Assembly (NCBI GenBank): GCA_041480065.1
Contig: JBGOZF010000010.1
Coordinates: 1 to 64,000, forward strand
Source: Fen-999 sp041480065
Lineage (GTDB): Bacteria > Pseudomonadota > Gammaproteobacteria > Burkholderiales > Rhodocyclaceae
Length of the DNA stretch: 64,000 nucleotides
Direction: 5' to 3'
How positions within the stretch are numbered: position 1 is the stretch's first letter; each line of letters begins with the position of its first letter. This document shows positions 16,701-24,649 of the stretch, in pieces. Both the position numbers and the translations under genes were made by a program. The notes beneath the pieces are model-generated. The model saw only the letters and a list, made by a program, of their open reading frames with translations. It was not told the origin of the DNA and did not search any database.

Positions 16701-19595
16701 TCCACGGCATCCACAACCGCCGGTTCCATCTATCAGAACGCTCTGACGAACACCTTCACGGTCAACGAGAAGAACACCGGTTCGACGATCACCACCGGCG
16801 GCAACCTGACACTCAAGAGTGGCGGCGATACGACCCTCACCGCAACCAAAGCCACTGTCGGCGGCGACCTGGGCGTGACGACCGGCGGTGACTTCAAGGT
16901 TCTTTCCGCTCAGGACAGAACCACCACCCACAGCGAAGCTGCGACTTCCGGACTCGGCGTCGGTGGCGGCCTCTGGGGTAGCGAGAAGACCATGGTCGAC
17001 GATTTCACCGGCACCAACGTCAAGTCCTCCATCACGGTTGGCGGCCGGGGCGACATCACGGTCGGCAAGGAGGAAAACAGAAAGGACATGACCGTCCAGG
17101 GCTCGGACATCGCGATCGCCGGCGCCGGCACGATCACCGCCAAATCGGTGAGCCTGCTGGAAGGCCATGACGAAAAGCACACCGTCACGACGACCAAGAC
17201 CACGACTTTCCTCAGCACCGGCGGCGAGAAGGAGCGCCACAAGGGGGCAACCGCTTCCACCGAAACCGGCAGCGGTGCCGCCGAGGCGAGTGCCAGCGCC
17301 GGCGCCGGTGCCAGCGAAAACCACGAGTTCAATCTGACGGAGAGCCGAACGGCGACAGTGGATCACACCAAGTCGACCGGTGTCGCTTCCAACCTGAAGA
17401 CCGGTGGTGACCTGACGATCAACGCCGATGATGCCGTGACTGTCAAGGGATCCAACGTCGATGCCGGGCAGGACCTCACGATCAATGCCAGGAACATCGA
17501 GGTGCTGGCCGGCGAGAACTCCGAGAAGACGACCACCACCACCCGTTCCACCAAGATCGGTATCTACACCGACAGCAAGGCCGAGGCGAAGGCGGAAGCC
17601 GGAGCCAGTGCGACGGGCATGTCGGCATCGTCCAAGACCAGCGCGAGCGCCGAGGCCAGCGCCAGTTCCACGGTAACCGTCGGTGCGCGCATCGAAACCG
17701 GCAAGGAGGAAACGACCTCCCTCACCCATACCTCGTCTTCGCTGAAGTCGGGCCGCGACATGACGCTCACCGCCACGGAGGAGGCCAGGTTCGTCGGCGC
17801 CAAAGTCGAATCGGGTAACGACCTGACCATCAATGCCAAGGACATCACCAGTCTTGCGGCGCAGGACGAGATCAAGACCACCCGCGACAGCACGACCCAG
17901 ACGACCGGAATCTACCTGGAGGGCGAAGGCTCCGCCGAACTCAAAGGCTCGCTCAAAGCCGGGCTGGGCAACGCCTCGGCCTCGGGCGGCGGCGGCGTGA
18001 GCGGGGAAGCCGGCGCAGGCCTGCGTTACAGCCAGGAGGAACAGAAGAGCGGTGAAGGCTCGACCAGGAACGTGGTCAGCACCTTCAAGGCGGGCGGCAG
18101 CATCACCCGCACGGCGACCGACACCATCTCCGACCAGGGAACCCAACTCGAAGCGAAGAAGGACATCACCCAGTCGGCCACCACGCTCAAGGAAATCGCC
18201 GCCGAGGACAAGACCTGGTCCTACGACTCATCCGAGAAGCACGATGCGAAGCTCGGCGTCTATGCCGGCGGCAGTTACCAGGGCGATGCCGGCGCGCAGA
18301 TGAGCGTGCTCGGCGCCGGCCACTATGCGGAAGACCTCGGGCCCGAGGCATCGGCCGGCTTCAAGGCAAAGTACACGTACGACAAGACCGGCGAAAGCAA
18401 GACCGAGACGACCGCCGTCACCTCGCGCTACAAGGCCGGCGGCAGCATCTCTTCGACAACGACGGACAAGACCACGCTGATCGGCACGCAGTTCGAGGCC
18501 GGCAAGGATGTCTCGATCACTGCCGGCAGCCTCGACTATCAGGCGGCGCACGACACCGCATCGAGTTCGTCCGAGACGAAGTCGGGCAGCGCCGAGGCCA
18601 AGCTGAAGGTCTACGGCACCACCGGCGTGGATCTCAATGCTGGCTACGAGCAGGAAAAATCGTCCTCCACGTCGAGCACGGCCCGCGTCGGCAACATCGT
18701 CGCCGGTGGCAACGTCACGGTCACCGCCAAAAAGGGCGATGTCCGCCTCGAAGGCACGGGCATCGACGCCGCCGAGAAGGCCACGATCAAGTCCGAAACC
18801 GGCAACGTCACCTTCGACGCGGCCAAGAGCACGGCCCACGAAGAATCGAGCGGCTTCAACGTCAGTGCCGGCTTTGGCTCGACCAGCACCCTTCCGAAGG
18901 GCGCCAAAAAGGGGGCCAAGCCCGAAAAGGAGAACAAGACCACCCTGGGCGGCGGCTATTCGAACAGCAAGGGCGATTCGAGCACCGAACAAGGGGTCGG
19001 CATCAAGGCCCGGAACGTCGAAGTCTCCGCCGAAAAAGACGTGACCATGCGCGGCGCGCAGGTGGATGCCAAGGACACCGCCTCCGTCACGGCGAAGACG
19101 GGGGACGTCAAGCTTCTCGAAGCGGTGAACAGCGAAAGCAGTTCTTCCTTCGGAGTTTCCGGCAAAGCGACGGGGATGCGGCTCACCAAACCCGAAGGTG
19201 ACAAGAGTTCCGCCCAGTACGGCGGCGCCAACGTCAATGCGTCGAGTGACGAGCGCAAGACCGGGACGGCAACCAGCATCAAATCCGGGGGCGACCTGAC
19301 CGTCAAGGGACGGAGCATCACTTCCCAGGAGGCTCAACTCTCCGCTGGCGGAACCCGGAAGATCGAGGGGCCCGTGCAGACCCAAAGCCTGACGAGGGTC
19401 GACAAAGGCATGAAGGTTGACGTGAGCATCGATGGCTCGCGGAAGTCGAAGCCGGCGGCCAAACCCGAGGCATCATCGCCGTCCGACGGCAAGTCCGCCA
19501 AGGCCTCCGACAAGAAGACCAAGCCGACGACGAAGAGGAAGGCGACCAGGAACAAGACTGCGGCCGCCGGACCGGTCAAGCCACCCGGCAACTGA
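13737..19595 (+). CDS. TpsA: FhaB-like filamentous haemagglutinin/adhesin exoprotein
   Basis: 1952 residues. It starts with the extended signal peptide region of large TPS proteins (MSANHIYRVIWSELLETWVAVSE), a hydrophobic core ending at NVLADG, then the TPS domain with NPYGI (residue 164) and CSGCGFINTDR. The rest is a long beta-helix of haemagglutinin repeats (recurring GGD-(L/I)-T-x-(T/N)-A, sGkDxtxtA, and TTTxSTxxG turns). An unusual tyrosine-, tryptophan- and cysteine-rich block lies at about residues 495-670. The C-terminus is a lysine-rich tail (KKTKPTTKRKATRNK) with no recognisable toxin, VENN motif or immunity gene, so an adhesin is more likely than a contact-dependent inhibition toxin. 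AGGAGA lies 10 bp before the ATG. Confidence 0.93.
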   Translation: MSANHIYRVIWSELLETWVAVSEIARARGKRSSKALRLALPMALLSTNVLADGTPTTVVPTGGKTTAYISANGVPVVNINTANAAGLSHNQYTRYDVESKGLVLNNGNATQIQRASQLAGSVLANPNLKEEARVILNEVVSTNRSTLAGFTEVVGGRADVVVANPYGITCSGCGFINTDRATLTTGTPQINGSGALTGFAVDRGDILIQGAGLNATGQQVLDLVARSIKIDGRLGASSTGSLRLVAGANQWDYDTGNVTGALAGSGPAPAYAIDSTALGGMYAGRIRLIATEAGVGVRMFGEAAASADDFSLTSAGQVVVRAKISAERNLTVSTTGDSADITFQDASTQLSSKADLSVSTKAGGGGSITNEGLLLTGGNLTVTADKSISNGPAAAMSAPLGNLDVTATTGDITNEGWLYAGTKVTARSSMGTFTNKKTGWLWSDGDMEVNADTFVNNNSIQATNDIAITTKTAFRNEIEGGMPARTTSEAVTVADHPIAFIDAWDYTTCWPHDICSYIDVRQDTVTVTEAWMGTPDLSTIPQPKIAAGRNLTINLNDGAGANTGGVLTATENLTVTGSAMATFTNTAIGLYARDYSRRWSVDNRDCGGCYEYFYYKYANSEYYYDNLPHWGIGDFVSWWPIDNHSVHDFDGAMYENARSKAFRHLDATPLVPGTKLRSAVVRGNNVTFNGGLALTNLGMAVEDGVHGDLPVLPTDLPPTNPNGYFVPTRDPSAKYVIETNPLYGLGSDYAGSDRLLKSLGIDPEGTTKRLGDANYEAYLIRQQLISATGSAVLNGYANEAMQMERLMDQAAGESKGLGLILGKALTTDQIANLKQDIVWMVETTVSGQKVLQPIVYLASESRKSIVSGAVIAGQKVNMDVSSLTNKGGTISGAESLTVISKGDITNTSGTIKGGDVTLKSTEGSIVNSRAVDLGANTKYKKASVEATGTLNIGAAKDIKILGADVKAGSWATLTAGGDITVGTVVDKTSTASTTAGSIYQNALTNTFTVNEKNTGSTITTGGNLTLKSGGDTTLTATKATVGGDLGVTTGGDFKVLSAQDRTTTHSEAATSGLGVGGGLWGSEKTMVDDFTGTNVKSSITVGGRGDITVGKEENRKDMTVQGSDIAIAGAGTITAKSVSLLEGHDEKHTVTTTKTTTFLSTGGEKERHKGATASTETGSGAAEASASAGAGASENHEFNLTESRTATVDHTKSTGVASNLKTGGDLTINADDAVTVKGSNVDAGQDLTINARNIEVLAGENSEKTTTTTRSTKIGIYTDSKAEAKAEAGASATGMSASSKTSASAEASASSTVTVGARIETGKEETTSLTHTSSSLKSGRDMTLTATEEARFVGAKVESGNDLTINAKDITSLAAQDEIKTTRDSTTQTTGIYLEGEGSAELKGSLKAGLGNASASGGGGVSGEAGAGLRYSQEEQKSGEGSTRNVVSTFKAGGSITRTATDTISDQGTQLEAKKDITQSATTLKEIAAEDKTWSYDSSEKHDAKLGVYAGGSYQGDAGAQMSVLGAGHYAEDLGPEASAGFKAKYTYDKTGESKTETTAVTSRYKAGGSISSTTTDKTTLIGTQFEAGKDVSITAGSLDYQAAHDTASSSSETKSGSAEAKLKVYGTTGVDLNAGYEQEKSSSTSSTARVGNIVAGGNVTVTAKKGDVRLEGTGIDAAEKATIKSETGNVTFDAAKSTAHEESSGFNVSAGFGSTSTLPKGAKKGAKPEKENKTTLGGGYSNSKGDSSTEQGVGIKARNVEVSAEKDVTMRGAQVDAKDTASVTAKTGDVKLLEAVNSESSSSFGVSGKATGMRLTKPEGDKSSAQYGGANVNASSDERKTGTATSIKSGGDLTVKGRSITSQEAQLSAGGTRKIEGPVQTQSLTRVDKGMKVDVSIDGSRKSKPAAKPEASSPSDGKSAKASDKKTKPTTKRKATRNKTAAAGPVKPPGN

Positions 19596-19617
19596 GAATT
19601 GCGCGGTTACGGTCGTC

Positions 19618-19648
19618 GCCCGTGGCCCCCTGAAGTGGGGGCACGGGC
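19618..19648 (+). terminator. Hairpin after tpsA
   Basis: GCCCGTG and CACGGGC frame an inner CCCCC/GGGGG stem with one bulged G. No T run follows. It lies between the convergent ends of tpsA and the SGNH hydrolase gene and may serve both. Confidence 0.5.
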
Positions 19649-19661
19649 GGTCAGGCAATCC

Positions 19662-20651
19662 TCAACCCGCCTTGCGGCGAGAAACGAACACGCCGATCAT
19701 CCCGATCGCCATCAGAAGGATAGTTTCGGGCTCGGGAATCTCGGCCATCGCCAGTTGCGCCATCAAGGCATGTCCAGCGGTAGTCGGATGGATGCCATCC
19801 CAGAACAAATACCCCGTGGGATCGTTTACGCACGCAGCACTCATGGCGCAGGGGTGGGTCACGTCACTGAGACCGAATGCACCCGGATCGTTGGCGATAT
19901 CGTTGAAGGCTTGATAGGCGTCGAACAAATGGATGCCGTCGGTCACGTCGGTCGGCAGGCCGGCCAACGCCAGGGCCAGGGCCTGGTTCATTTGCGAGAC
20001 CAGAAAGCTGGCATTGGCCGATGCCGTCCCGCCCAAGGCGGTGATCGCCGGGATCTTGCCGATATCGGGGATATTCCAGACCAGAAACTGATCGGCTCCC
20101 GCCAACGACAGCGTCGAGAGAATGGTCGCCATATTGCTGGCATAGGCCTGGATCAGCGCCGTGGGATCGACTCCGCCCATAGCGGCCGTCAGCACGGCAC
20201 GCGCGTCATTACCTCCGCCCTCGACCACATACAGCCCACTGTGCGGCGCCACGCCACCTGTGGCGTTAAGGAGCATGCCAACCTGGTCGGTCAGGCTGTA
20301 TGGAAACGACGATCCGCCCGGTCCGGTTGTCGCCCCGCCGAACGCAAAGTTGGTGCCGCCCACCAGCGCAGGCTGCGCGCTCAAGCCAAGATTGGCGGCA
20401 AGATACTCTACCCAGACCGGCCCATTCGAGTAACGGTTGGACGCGTAGGGTAAGGTCGGAATCAGGGGTTCGCTCAGCGGGGTCGGCGTACGCATTCCGC
20501 TATACGCCGTGTAGTGGTCAAAGAAGTAGGCGTTGTTGCCGCTATCGGCGAGGCTGTCGCCGAACACGTAGAGGCTGCTGTACGGCGCCGCCACCGCCGC
20601 CCCGGAAAACAGAAGAACCGCTGCCAGCAGACCATTTAGATATTTCGACAT
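19662..20651 (-). CDS. SGNH/GDSL hydrolase with PEP-CTERM sorting signal
   Basis: 329 residues from the ATG at 20651, which has AAGGGGGAAGG just upstream. A signal peptide (LLAAVLLFSGAAVA) precedes a GDSL esterase/lipase fold: catalytic Ser in FGDSLADSGNN, block III GGGNDAR, and C-terminal Asp-His in WDGIHPT. The C-terminus is a PEP-CTERM tripartite signal: IPEPETILL, a hydrophobic helix, then RRKAG. Such proteins are processed by an exosortase and exported, usually in biofilm-forming Gram-negative bacteria with exopolysaccharide loci. The exosortase is not in this window. The substrate is unknown. Confidence 0.92.
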   Translation of the reverse strand: MSKYLNGLLAAVLLFSGAAVAAPYSSLYVFGDSLADSGNNAYFFDHYTAYSGMRTPTPLSEPLIPTLPYASNRYSNGPVWVEYLAANLGLSAQPALVGGTNFAFGGATTGPGGSSFPYSLTDQVGMLLNATGGVAPHSGLYVVEGGGNDARAVLTAAMGGVDPTALIQAYASNMATILSTLSLAGADQFLVWNIPDIGKIPAITALGGTASANASFLVSQMNQALALALAGLPTDVTDGIHLFDAYQAFNDIANDPGAFGLSDVTHPCAMSAACVNDPTGYLFWDGIHPTTAGHALMAQLAMAEIPEPETILLMAIGMIGVFVSRRKAG

Positions 20652-20912
20652 TCCTTCCCCCTTGGTGACTATTTGTTTGGCATGTGCTGCCCTGCGTTTG
20701 CCAGGCAAGCAGCCGCAATCCTGTCGCGTCAGCCGGCAAAAAGCAAGTAGACGACGATGCGCCTCGTCGGGAGGAAATGACCTGTCCGCAGGAGTCACAC
20801 GTGATGTATCCGGATCTTGGGCGGCCTGCCGGCCGACGCGAAGGAGTACGTACAGACTTGCCGGCACCGCGAAGCATGTGGGGCCACCGCGATGCAGCGG
20901 CCCCGAGACAAC

Positions 20913-21320
20913 TCAGCCGAGCAGCTTGCCGGCCAGCGCCGCCAGACCGCTTTGCAGCGCGCTGCCTTCGGTGACCTGGCCTTGCGGCGTCAGGTGGTCG
21001 ATAAGCTGCGGCAGGATGTTCGCCAGTCCGCCGGCCGCCTGATCTTGCGACAGGCCGAGTTCCCCCGCGATATCGGCCACGGTACCGCTGCCGAGCGCCG
21101 TCTTCAGTTGATCGGCCGAGATCGGGACGTTCTGGCCGGTGCCGACCCACGACGCCGTATGATCCGCCAAGCCCGCCTGCTGGAATCTTCCCAGCAATTG
21201 GCCGAGACCGCCGTTCTGGATCAGACCCATCGCCAGTTGCAGCAACTGATCGCCCTGCCCCTGAGTGCCGCCCGCCATCTGGCCGAGCACTTGTCCTGCC
21301 AATCCATCCAACAATCCCAT
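20913..21320 (-). CDS. YidB-family (DUF937) protein
   Basis: 135 residues from the ATG at 21320, chosen because GGAGG lies 6 bp before it; an upstream in-frame ATG at 21344 has no such site. The sequence is rich in Gly, Gln, Leu and Ala (MGLLDGLAGQVLGQMAGG) and contains VGTGQNVPISADQLKTALGSG, a hallmark of the YidB family. Members are small cytoplasmic proteins of unknown function. The gene stands alone between the SGNH hydrolase and rpiA. Confidence 0.82.
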   Translation of the reverse strand: MGLLDGLAGQVLGQMAGGTQGQGDQLLQLAMGLIQNGGLGQLLGRFQQAGLADHTASWVGTGQNVPISADQLKTALGSGTVADIAGELGLSQDQAAGGLANILPQLIDHLTPQGQVTEGSALQSGLAALAGKLLG

Positions 21321-21447
21321 ATCATCCTCCGATTTCGTCGCCAATTCGGACCACGCGATGATTATCAGATCAATTCGATGACAGGCGCAACAGGGTGTCG
21401 CGGCGAATCGCTAAAATTGGTGACACATCATGGAGGAGCAGCCCAGA

Positions 21448-22128
21448 ATGACGCAGGATGAAATGAAACAGGCCGTAGCGCGCGCCGCCTGTGATTACGT
21501 GGCCGCGAACATGCCCGCCGGCGCCATTATCGGGGTCGGCACCGGCTCCACCGCCAATTTCTTCATCGACGAACTGGCCGCGATCGGGGACCGGCTGGCC
21601 GGCGCCGTTGCCAGTTCCGAGGCGACCCGCAAGCGGCTGGAAGGTCACGGCATCCGCGTCGTCGAGTTGAACGAAGTTGCCGAGATGCCCGTCTATGTAG
21701 ACGGCGCCGACGAAATCAACGCGAAACTGGAAATGATCAAGGGTGGCGGCGGCGCGCTGACGCGTGAGAAGATCGTTGCCGCGGTGGCCAAGACTTTCGT
21801 CTGCGTTTGCGACCAGAGCAAGCTGGTGGATACGCTGGGGACGTTTCCGCTGCCGGTCGAGGTGATTCCGATGGCCGAGGCCCATGTCGCCCGTCAATTG
21901 GCCCGATTGGGCGGCAGACCGAAACTGCGCGAGGGCTTTGTTACCGACAACGGCAACCTCATCCTGGACGTACACGGGTTCGCGATCACAGACCCGAAGG
22001 GCCTCGAAACCACCATCAACCAGATCGCCGGCGTCGTCACCAACGGGCTGTTCGCCCAGCGGGCGGCCGATGTATTGCTGCTGGCGACTGCGCAAGGGGT
22101 TCGCAATGTGACAGCTCAAGTATCCTGA
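21448..22128 (+). CDS. rpiA: Ribose-5-phosphate isomerase A
   Basis: 226 residues from the ATG at 21448. GGAGGAG 9-10 bp upstream marks this start rather than the in-frame ATG at 21430. It interconverts ribose 5-phosphate and ribulose 5-phosphate. Motifs: phosphate-binding GVGTGSTANFFIDEL, VDGADEIN with the catalytic Asp, KGGGGALTREKIVA and the C-terminal TNGLFAQRAADVLLLA. It supplies ribulose 5-phosphate for the phosphoribulokinase encoded 9 kb downstream, although it is outside that operon. Confidence 0.96.
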   Translation: MTQDEMKQAVARAACDYVAANMPAGAIIGVGTGSTANFFIDELAAIGDRLAGAVASSEATRKRLEGHGIRVVELNEVAEMPVYVDGADEINAKLEMIKGGGGALTREKIVAAVAKTFVCVCDQSKLVDTLGTFPLPVEVIPMAEAHVARQLARLGGRPKLREGFVTDNGNLILDVHGFAITDPKGLETTINQIAGVVTNGLFAQRAADVLLLATAQGVRNVTAQVS

Positions 22129-22170
22129 CCGCAACAATTCCGTCATCTTTTCGCCATAGACTGTACGATC

Positions 22171-22893
22171 ATGTCACAGCCACAACATTCGACCATGAAC
22201 GAACATATCGCCAAGCAGTTCGATCTCGACCTCGAGAACATCCGCAGCCGCGTACTGCAGATGGGCGGCCGCGTCGAACAACAGATCACCAAGGCGCTGG
22301 AGGCACTGGCCACCGGCGACCTCTCGCTGGCCGAGCAGGTCATCGATGCCGACCAGATGGTCAACCTCGACGAGGTCGAACTTGACGAGGCGTGCACCCA
22401 CATCATCGCCCGCCGACAGCCCGCCGCGTCCGACCTGCGCGTCGTCATGATGGTCATCAAGACCATCACCGACCTCGAGCGGATCGGCGACGAGGCGAAG
22501 AAGATCGCCAAGAAGGCCCGCGCCATCCACTCCGACGACACGCAGTTCGCACCGCGCGTGCCGCTTCAGCACGCCGCCTCGCTGGCGCTGGAAATGCTGC
22601 GCAAGGCGCTCGATGCCTTCGCCCGCATGGACCTCGCCGCCGCCGCCCAGGTCGTGCGTCAGGATCAGCAGGTGGATGCCGAGTTCAAGTCCATCATGCG
22701 CCAGTTGATCACCTTCATGATGGAAGACCCGCGCACCATCTCGCATTCCCTCGATCTTCTGTTCATCGCCAAGTCCATCGAACGGATCGGCGACCATGCC
22801 AAGAACCTCTCGGAGTACGTCGTCTACATGGTCAAGGGACGCGACGTCCGCCATATCGGGGTCGAAGGGATTGAACGCGAAGCCAGCGAGTGA
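22171..22893 (+). CDS. phoU: Phosphate-signalling protein PhoU
   Basis: 240 residues made of two similar three-helix bundles, each with the metal-binding signature of the family (ERIGDEAKKIAKKA and ERIGDHAKNLSEYV). PhoU restrains the PhoR/PhoB response and the Pst transporter when phosphate is plentiful. The start at 22171 (MSQPQHSTMNEHIAKQFD) could instead be the ATG at 22195. No pst or phoBR genes are adjacent. A bidirectional terminator follows. Confidence 0.95.
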   Translation: MSQPQHSTMNEHIAKQFDLDLENIRSRVLQMGGRVEQQITKALEALATGDLSLAEQVIDADQMVNLDEVELDEACTHIIARRQPAASDLRVVMMVIKTITDLERIGDEAKKIAKKARAIHSDDTQFAPRVPLQHAASLALEMLRKALDAFARMDLAAAAQVVRQDQQVDAEFKSIMRQLITFMMEDPRTISHSLDLLFIAKSIERIGDHAKNLSEYVVYMVKGRDVRHIGVEGIEREASE

Positions 22894-22912
22894 GCGTCCG
22901 CGGAGCATGGAA

Positions 22913-22936
22913 AAAGGGCCGCTGTCGCGGCCCTTT
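22913..22936. terminator. Bidirectional terminator between phoU and yggX
   Basis: AAAGGGCCGC-TGTC-GCGGCCCTTT is a perfect 10-bp stem with A and T runs on its two sides. It lies between convergent genes and can stop transcription from both directions. Confidence 0.85.
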
Positions 22937-22956
22937 CTGTTTGCAACGGCAAGCGC

Positions 22957-23229
22957 TCAGGACTTGGGCGCCACGAAGCCCGATACGGCCTCGGCGCCGT
23001 CGCCGAAGAAATGCTTCTGGACCTGCTCGGCCAGGTACTTGCGCGCCTGCGGGTCGGCGAGATTGAGGCGGTTCTCGTTGATCAGCATGGTCTGGTAGCG
23101 TATCCACTGCTGCCAGGCCTCCTTGGAAACATTCTCGAACAGCCGCTTGCCGAGTTCGCCCGGCATCGGGGGGAAGTCCATGCCTTCGGCCTCGCGGCCG
23201 AGTTTGACGCAGTTCACCATGCGAGCCAT
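22957..23229 (-). CDS. yggX: YggX: Fe(2+)-trafficking / oxidative damage protection protein
   Basis: 90 residues beginning MARMVNCVKLGREAEGMDFPP, the family signature with the conserved Cys. The rest (PGELGKRLFENVSKEAWQQWIRYQTMLINENRLNLADP) follows the family throughout. YggX protects iron-sulfur clusters and is thought to take part in labile iron handling. The start is the ATG that gives the conserved N-terminus; an upstream ATG adds five residues. It is downstream of argA on the same strand. Confidence 0.95.
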   Translation of the reverse strand: MARMVNCVKLGREAEGMDFPPMPGELGKRLFENVSKEAWQQWIRYQTMLINENRLNLADPQARKYLAEQVQKHFFGDGAEAVSGFVAPKS

Positions 23230-23280
23230 GGGGACAATCTCCAAATCAGAAAGAGGTGATTGTAGCCAAAACGGCGTCGC

Positions 23281-24621
23281 TTACAGCGTCTTGACCAGCA
23301 CTTTCGACCGGCGCTGGAAATTGTAGAGCTCGCGCTTCGCCGCCGGCAGCGCATCGACCGTGGCCTCGACGAAACCGCGCTCGACGAACCAGTGCGCCGT
23401 GCGCGTGGTCAGGACGAAGATCTTCTTCAGCTTCAACTTCTTCGCCCGCGCCTCAACATAGCGGCGTAACTGATCGCCGTAGCCCGCCCGCTGATACCCG
23501 GGCATCACCGCGAGACAGGCGAGTTCGGCCGCCTTCTCGCCCGAGAACGGATACAGCGCCGCGCAGCCGACGATGACACCGTCGTGCTCGATGACCGAGA
23601 AGCGCGTGATTTCCATTTCCAGCCGCTCGCGGCCGCGTCTCACCAGCGTACCGTCGGCTTCCAGCGGCGCAATCACTGCCAGGACGGCGCCGACGTCGTC
23701 GTGGCTGGCATCCCGAAGCAGCGCGAGCGGCGCGCTGGTCAGTACGGTGCCAATACCCTCGCGGGTGAAGAACTCCATGAGCATGGCGCCATCCGACCGC
23801 CGATCCAGGAAGTGCACCCGCCCGACGCCCGCGCGGCAGGCGCGCAGCGCACCGGGCAGCACGCGCGCGACTTCGCTCGACTGCGTGGTCTTCCTGCCGA
23901 GCAGCTGCTCGACGTCGGCCGCCGTCAGCGCATCGATCAACTCGCCTTTCTTGTCCACCAGGCCCGGGGCATCGCACAGGAAGATCAGCTTGTCGGCCTG
24001 GATCGCCACCGCCACCGCTTCGGCCACCTCCTCCCAGGCGAGATTGAATATCTCGCCGGTCGGCGAAGCGCCGATGGGCGTGATCAGCACCACATTTTCC
24101 TGATCGAGGTCGGCACGGATCTCGTCGGCGATGATCTTGCGGACAGCGCCGGTGAACTGGAAATCCACGCCATCGACGACGCCGACCGGCTTGGCGGTAA
24201 TGAAGTTGCCGCCGGTCACGCGCAGGAAGCCACCCGCCATCGGTGTGTTCGGCAGGCCCTGCGACAGCAGCGCCTCGATTTCGATGCGGGTGACGCCCAT
24301 GGCGCGCTTGACGCATTCCAGCGTCGGGCCATCGGTCACGCGCAGGCCGTTGTGGAAGCGCGGCTTCAGCTTGCGCGCATGCATCTCGGCGTCGATCTGC
24401 GGCCGCGCACCATGCACCAGTACGAGATGGATGCCCATGCTGTCGAGCAGGGCGATGTCGTGGATCAGGGCCTGAGCAGCGCCGGATTCGAGCACCTCGC
24501 CACCGAAGGCGATGACGAAGGTCTTGCCGCGAAAGGCGTGGATGTACGGGGCCGCCTGGCGCACCCAGGCGACCAGACGGGTATCGGTTTCGGGGGCGGC
24601 GTTGGTCTCGGCAGTTGTCAT
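23281..24621 (-). CDS. argA: N-acetylglutamate synthase (amino-acid kinase plus GNAT)
   Basis: 446 residues. The N-terminal two thirds is an amino-acid-kinase fold that binds arginine and glutamate (FVIAFGGEVLESG; LVHGARPQIDAEM; LITPIGASPTGEIFNL), and the C-terminal third is a GNAT acetyltransferase (acetyl-CoA loop MPGYQRAGYGDQL). It makes N-acetylglutamate from glutamate and acetyl-CoA, the first step of arginine synthesis, and is normally feedback-inhibited by arginine. Length matches E. coli ArgA. The gene lies between yggX and the polyphosphate enzyme on the same strand, about 30 bp after the latter's start-distal end. Confidence 0.95.
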   Translation of the reverse strand: MTTAETNAAPETDTRLVAWVRQAAPYIHAFRGKTFVIAFGGEVLESGAAQALIHDIALLDSMGIHLVLVHGARPQIDAEMHARKLKPRFHNGLRVTDGPTLECVKRAMGVTRIEIEALLSQGLPNTPMAGGFLRVTGGNFITAKPVGVVDGVDFQFTGAVRKIIADEIRADLDQENVVLITPIGASPTGEIFNLAWEEVAEAVAVAIQADKLIFLCDAPGLVDKKGELIDALTAADVEQLLGRKTTQSSEVARVLPGALRACRAGVGRVHFLDRRSDGAMLMEFFTREGIGTVLTSAPLALLRDASHDDVGAVLAVIAPLEADGTLVRRGRERLEMEITRFSVIEHDGVIVGCAALYPFSGEKAAELACLAVMPGYQRAGYGDQLRRYVEARAKKLKLKKIFVLTTRTAHWFVERGFVEATVDALPAAKRELYNFQRRSKVLVKTL

Positions 24622-24649
24622 GGCAATGGCAAAACAGACATTTTCTAAA

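Noticed and set aside
15768..18146. 792-codon open frame antisense to tpsA
   Set aside because: A shadow of the repetitive tpsA sequence. Its low-complexity Gly/Arg/Asp translation has no recognisable domain.
18900..19595. Contact-dependent inhibition toxin at the TpsA C-terminus
   Set aside because: No VENN-type boundary, no toxin-like domain and no small immunity gene follow; the tail is Lys/Pro-rich.
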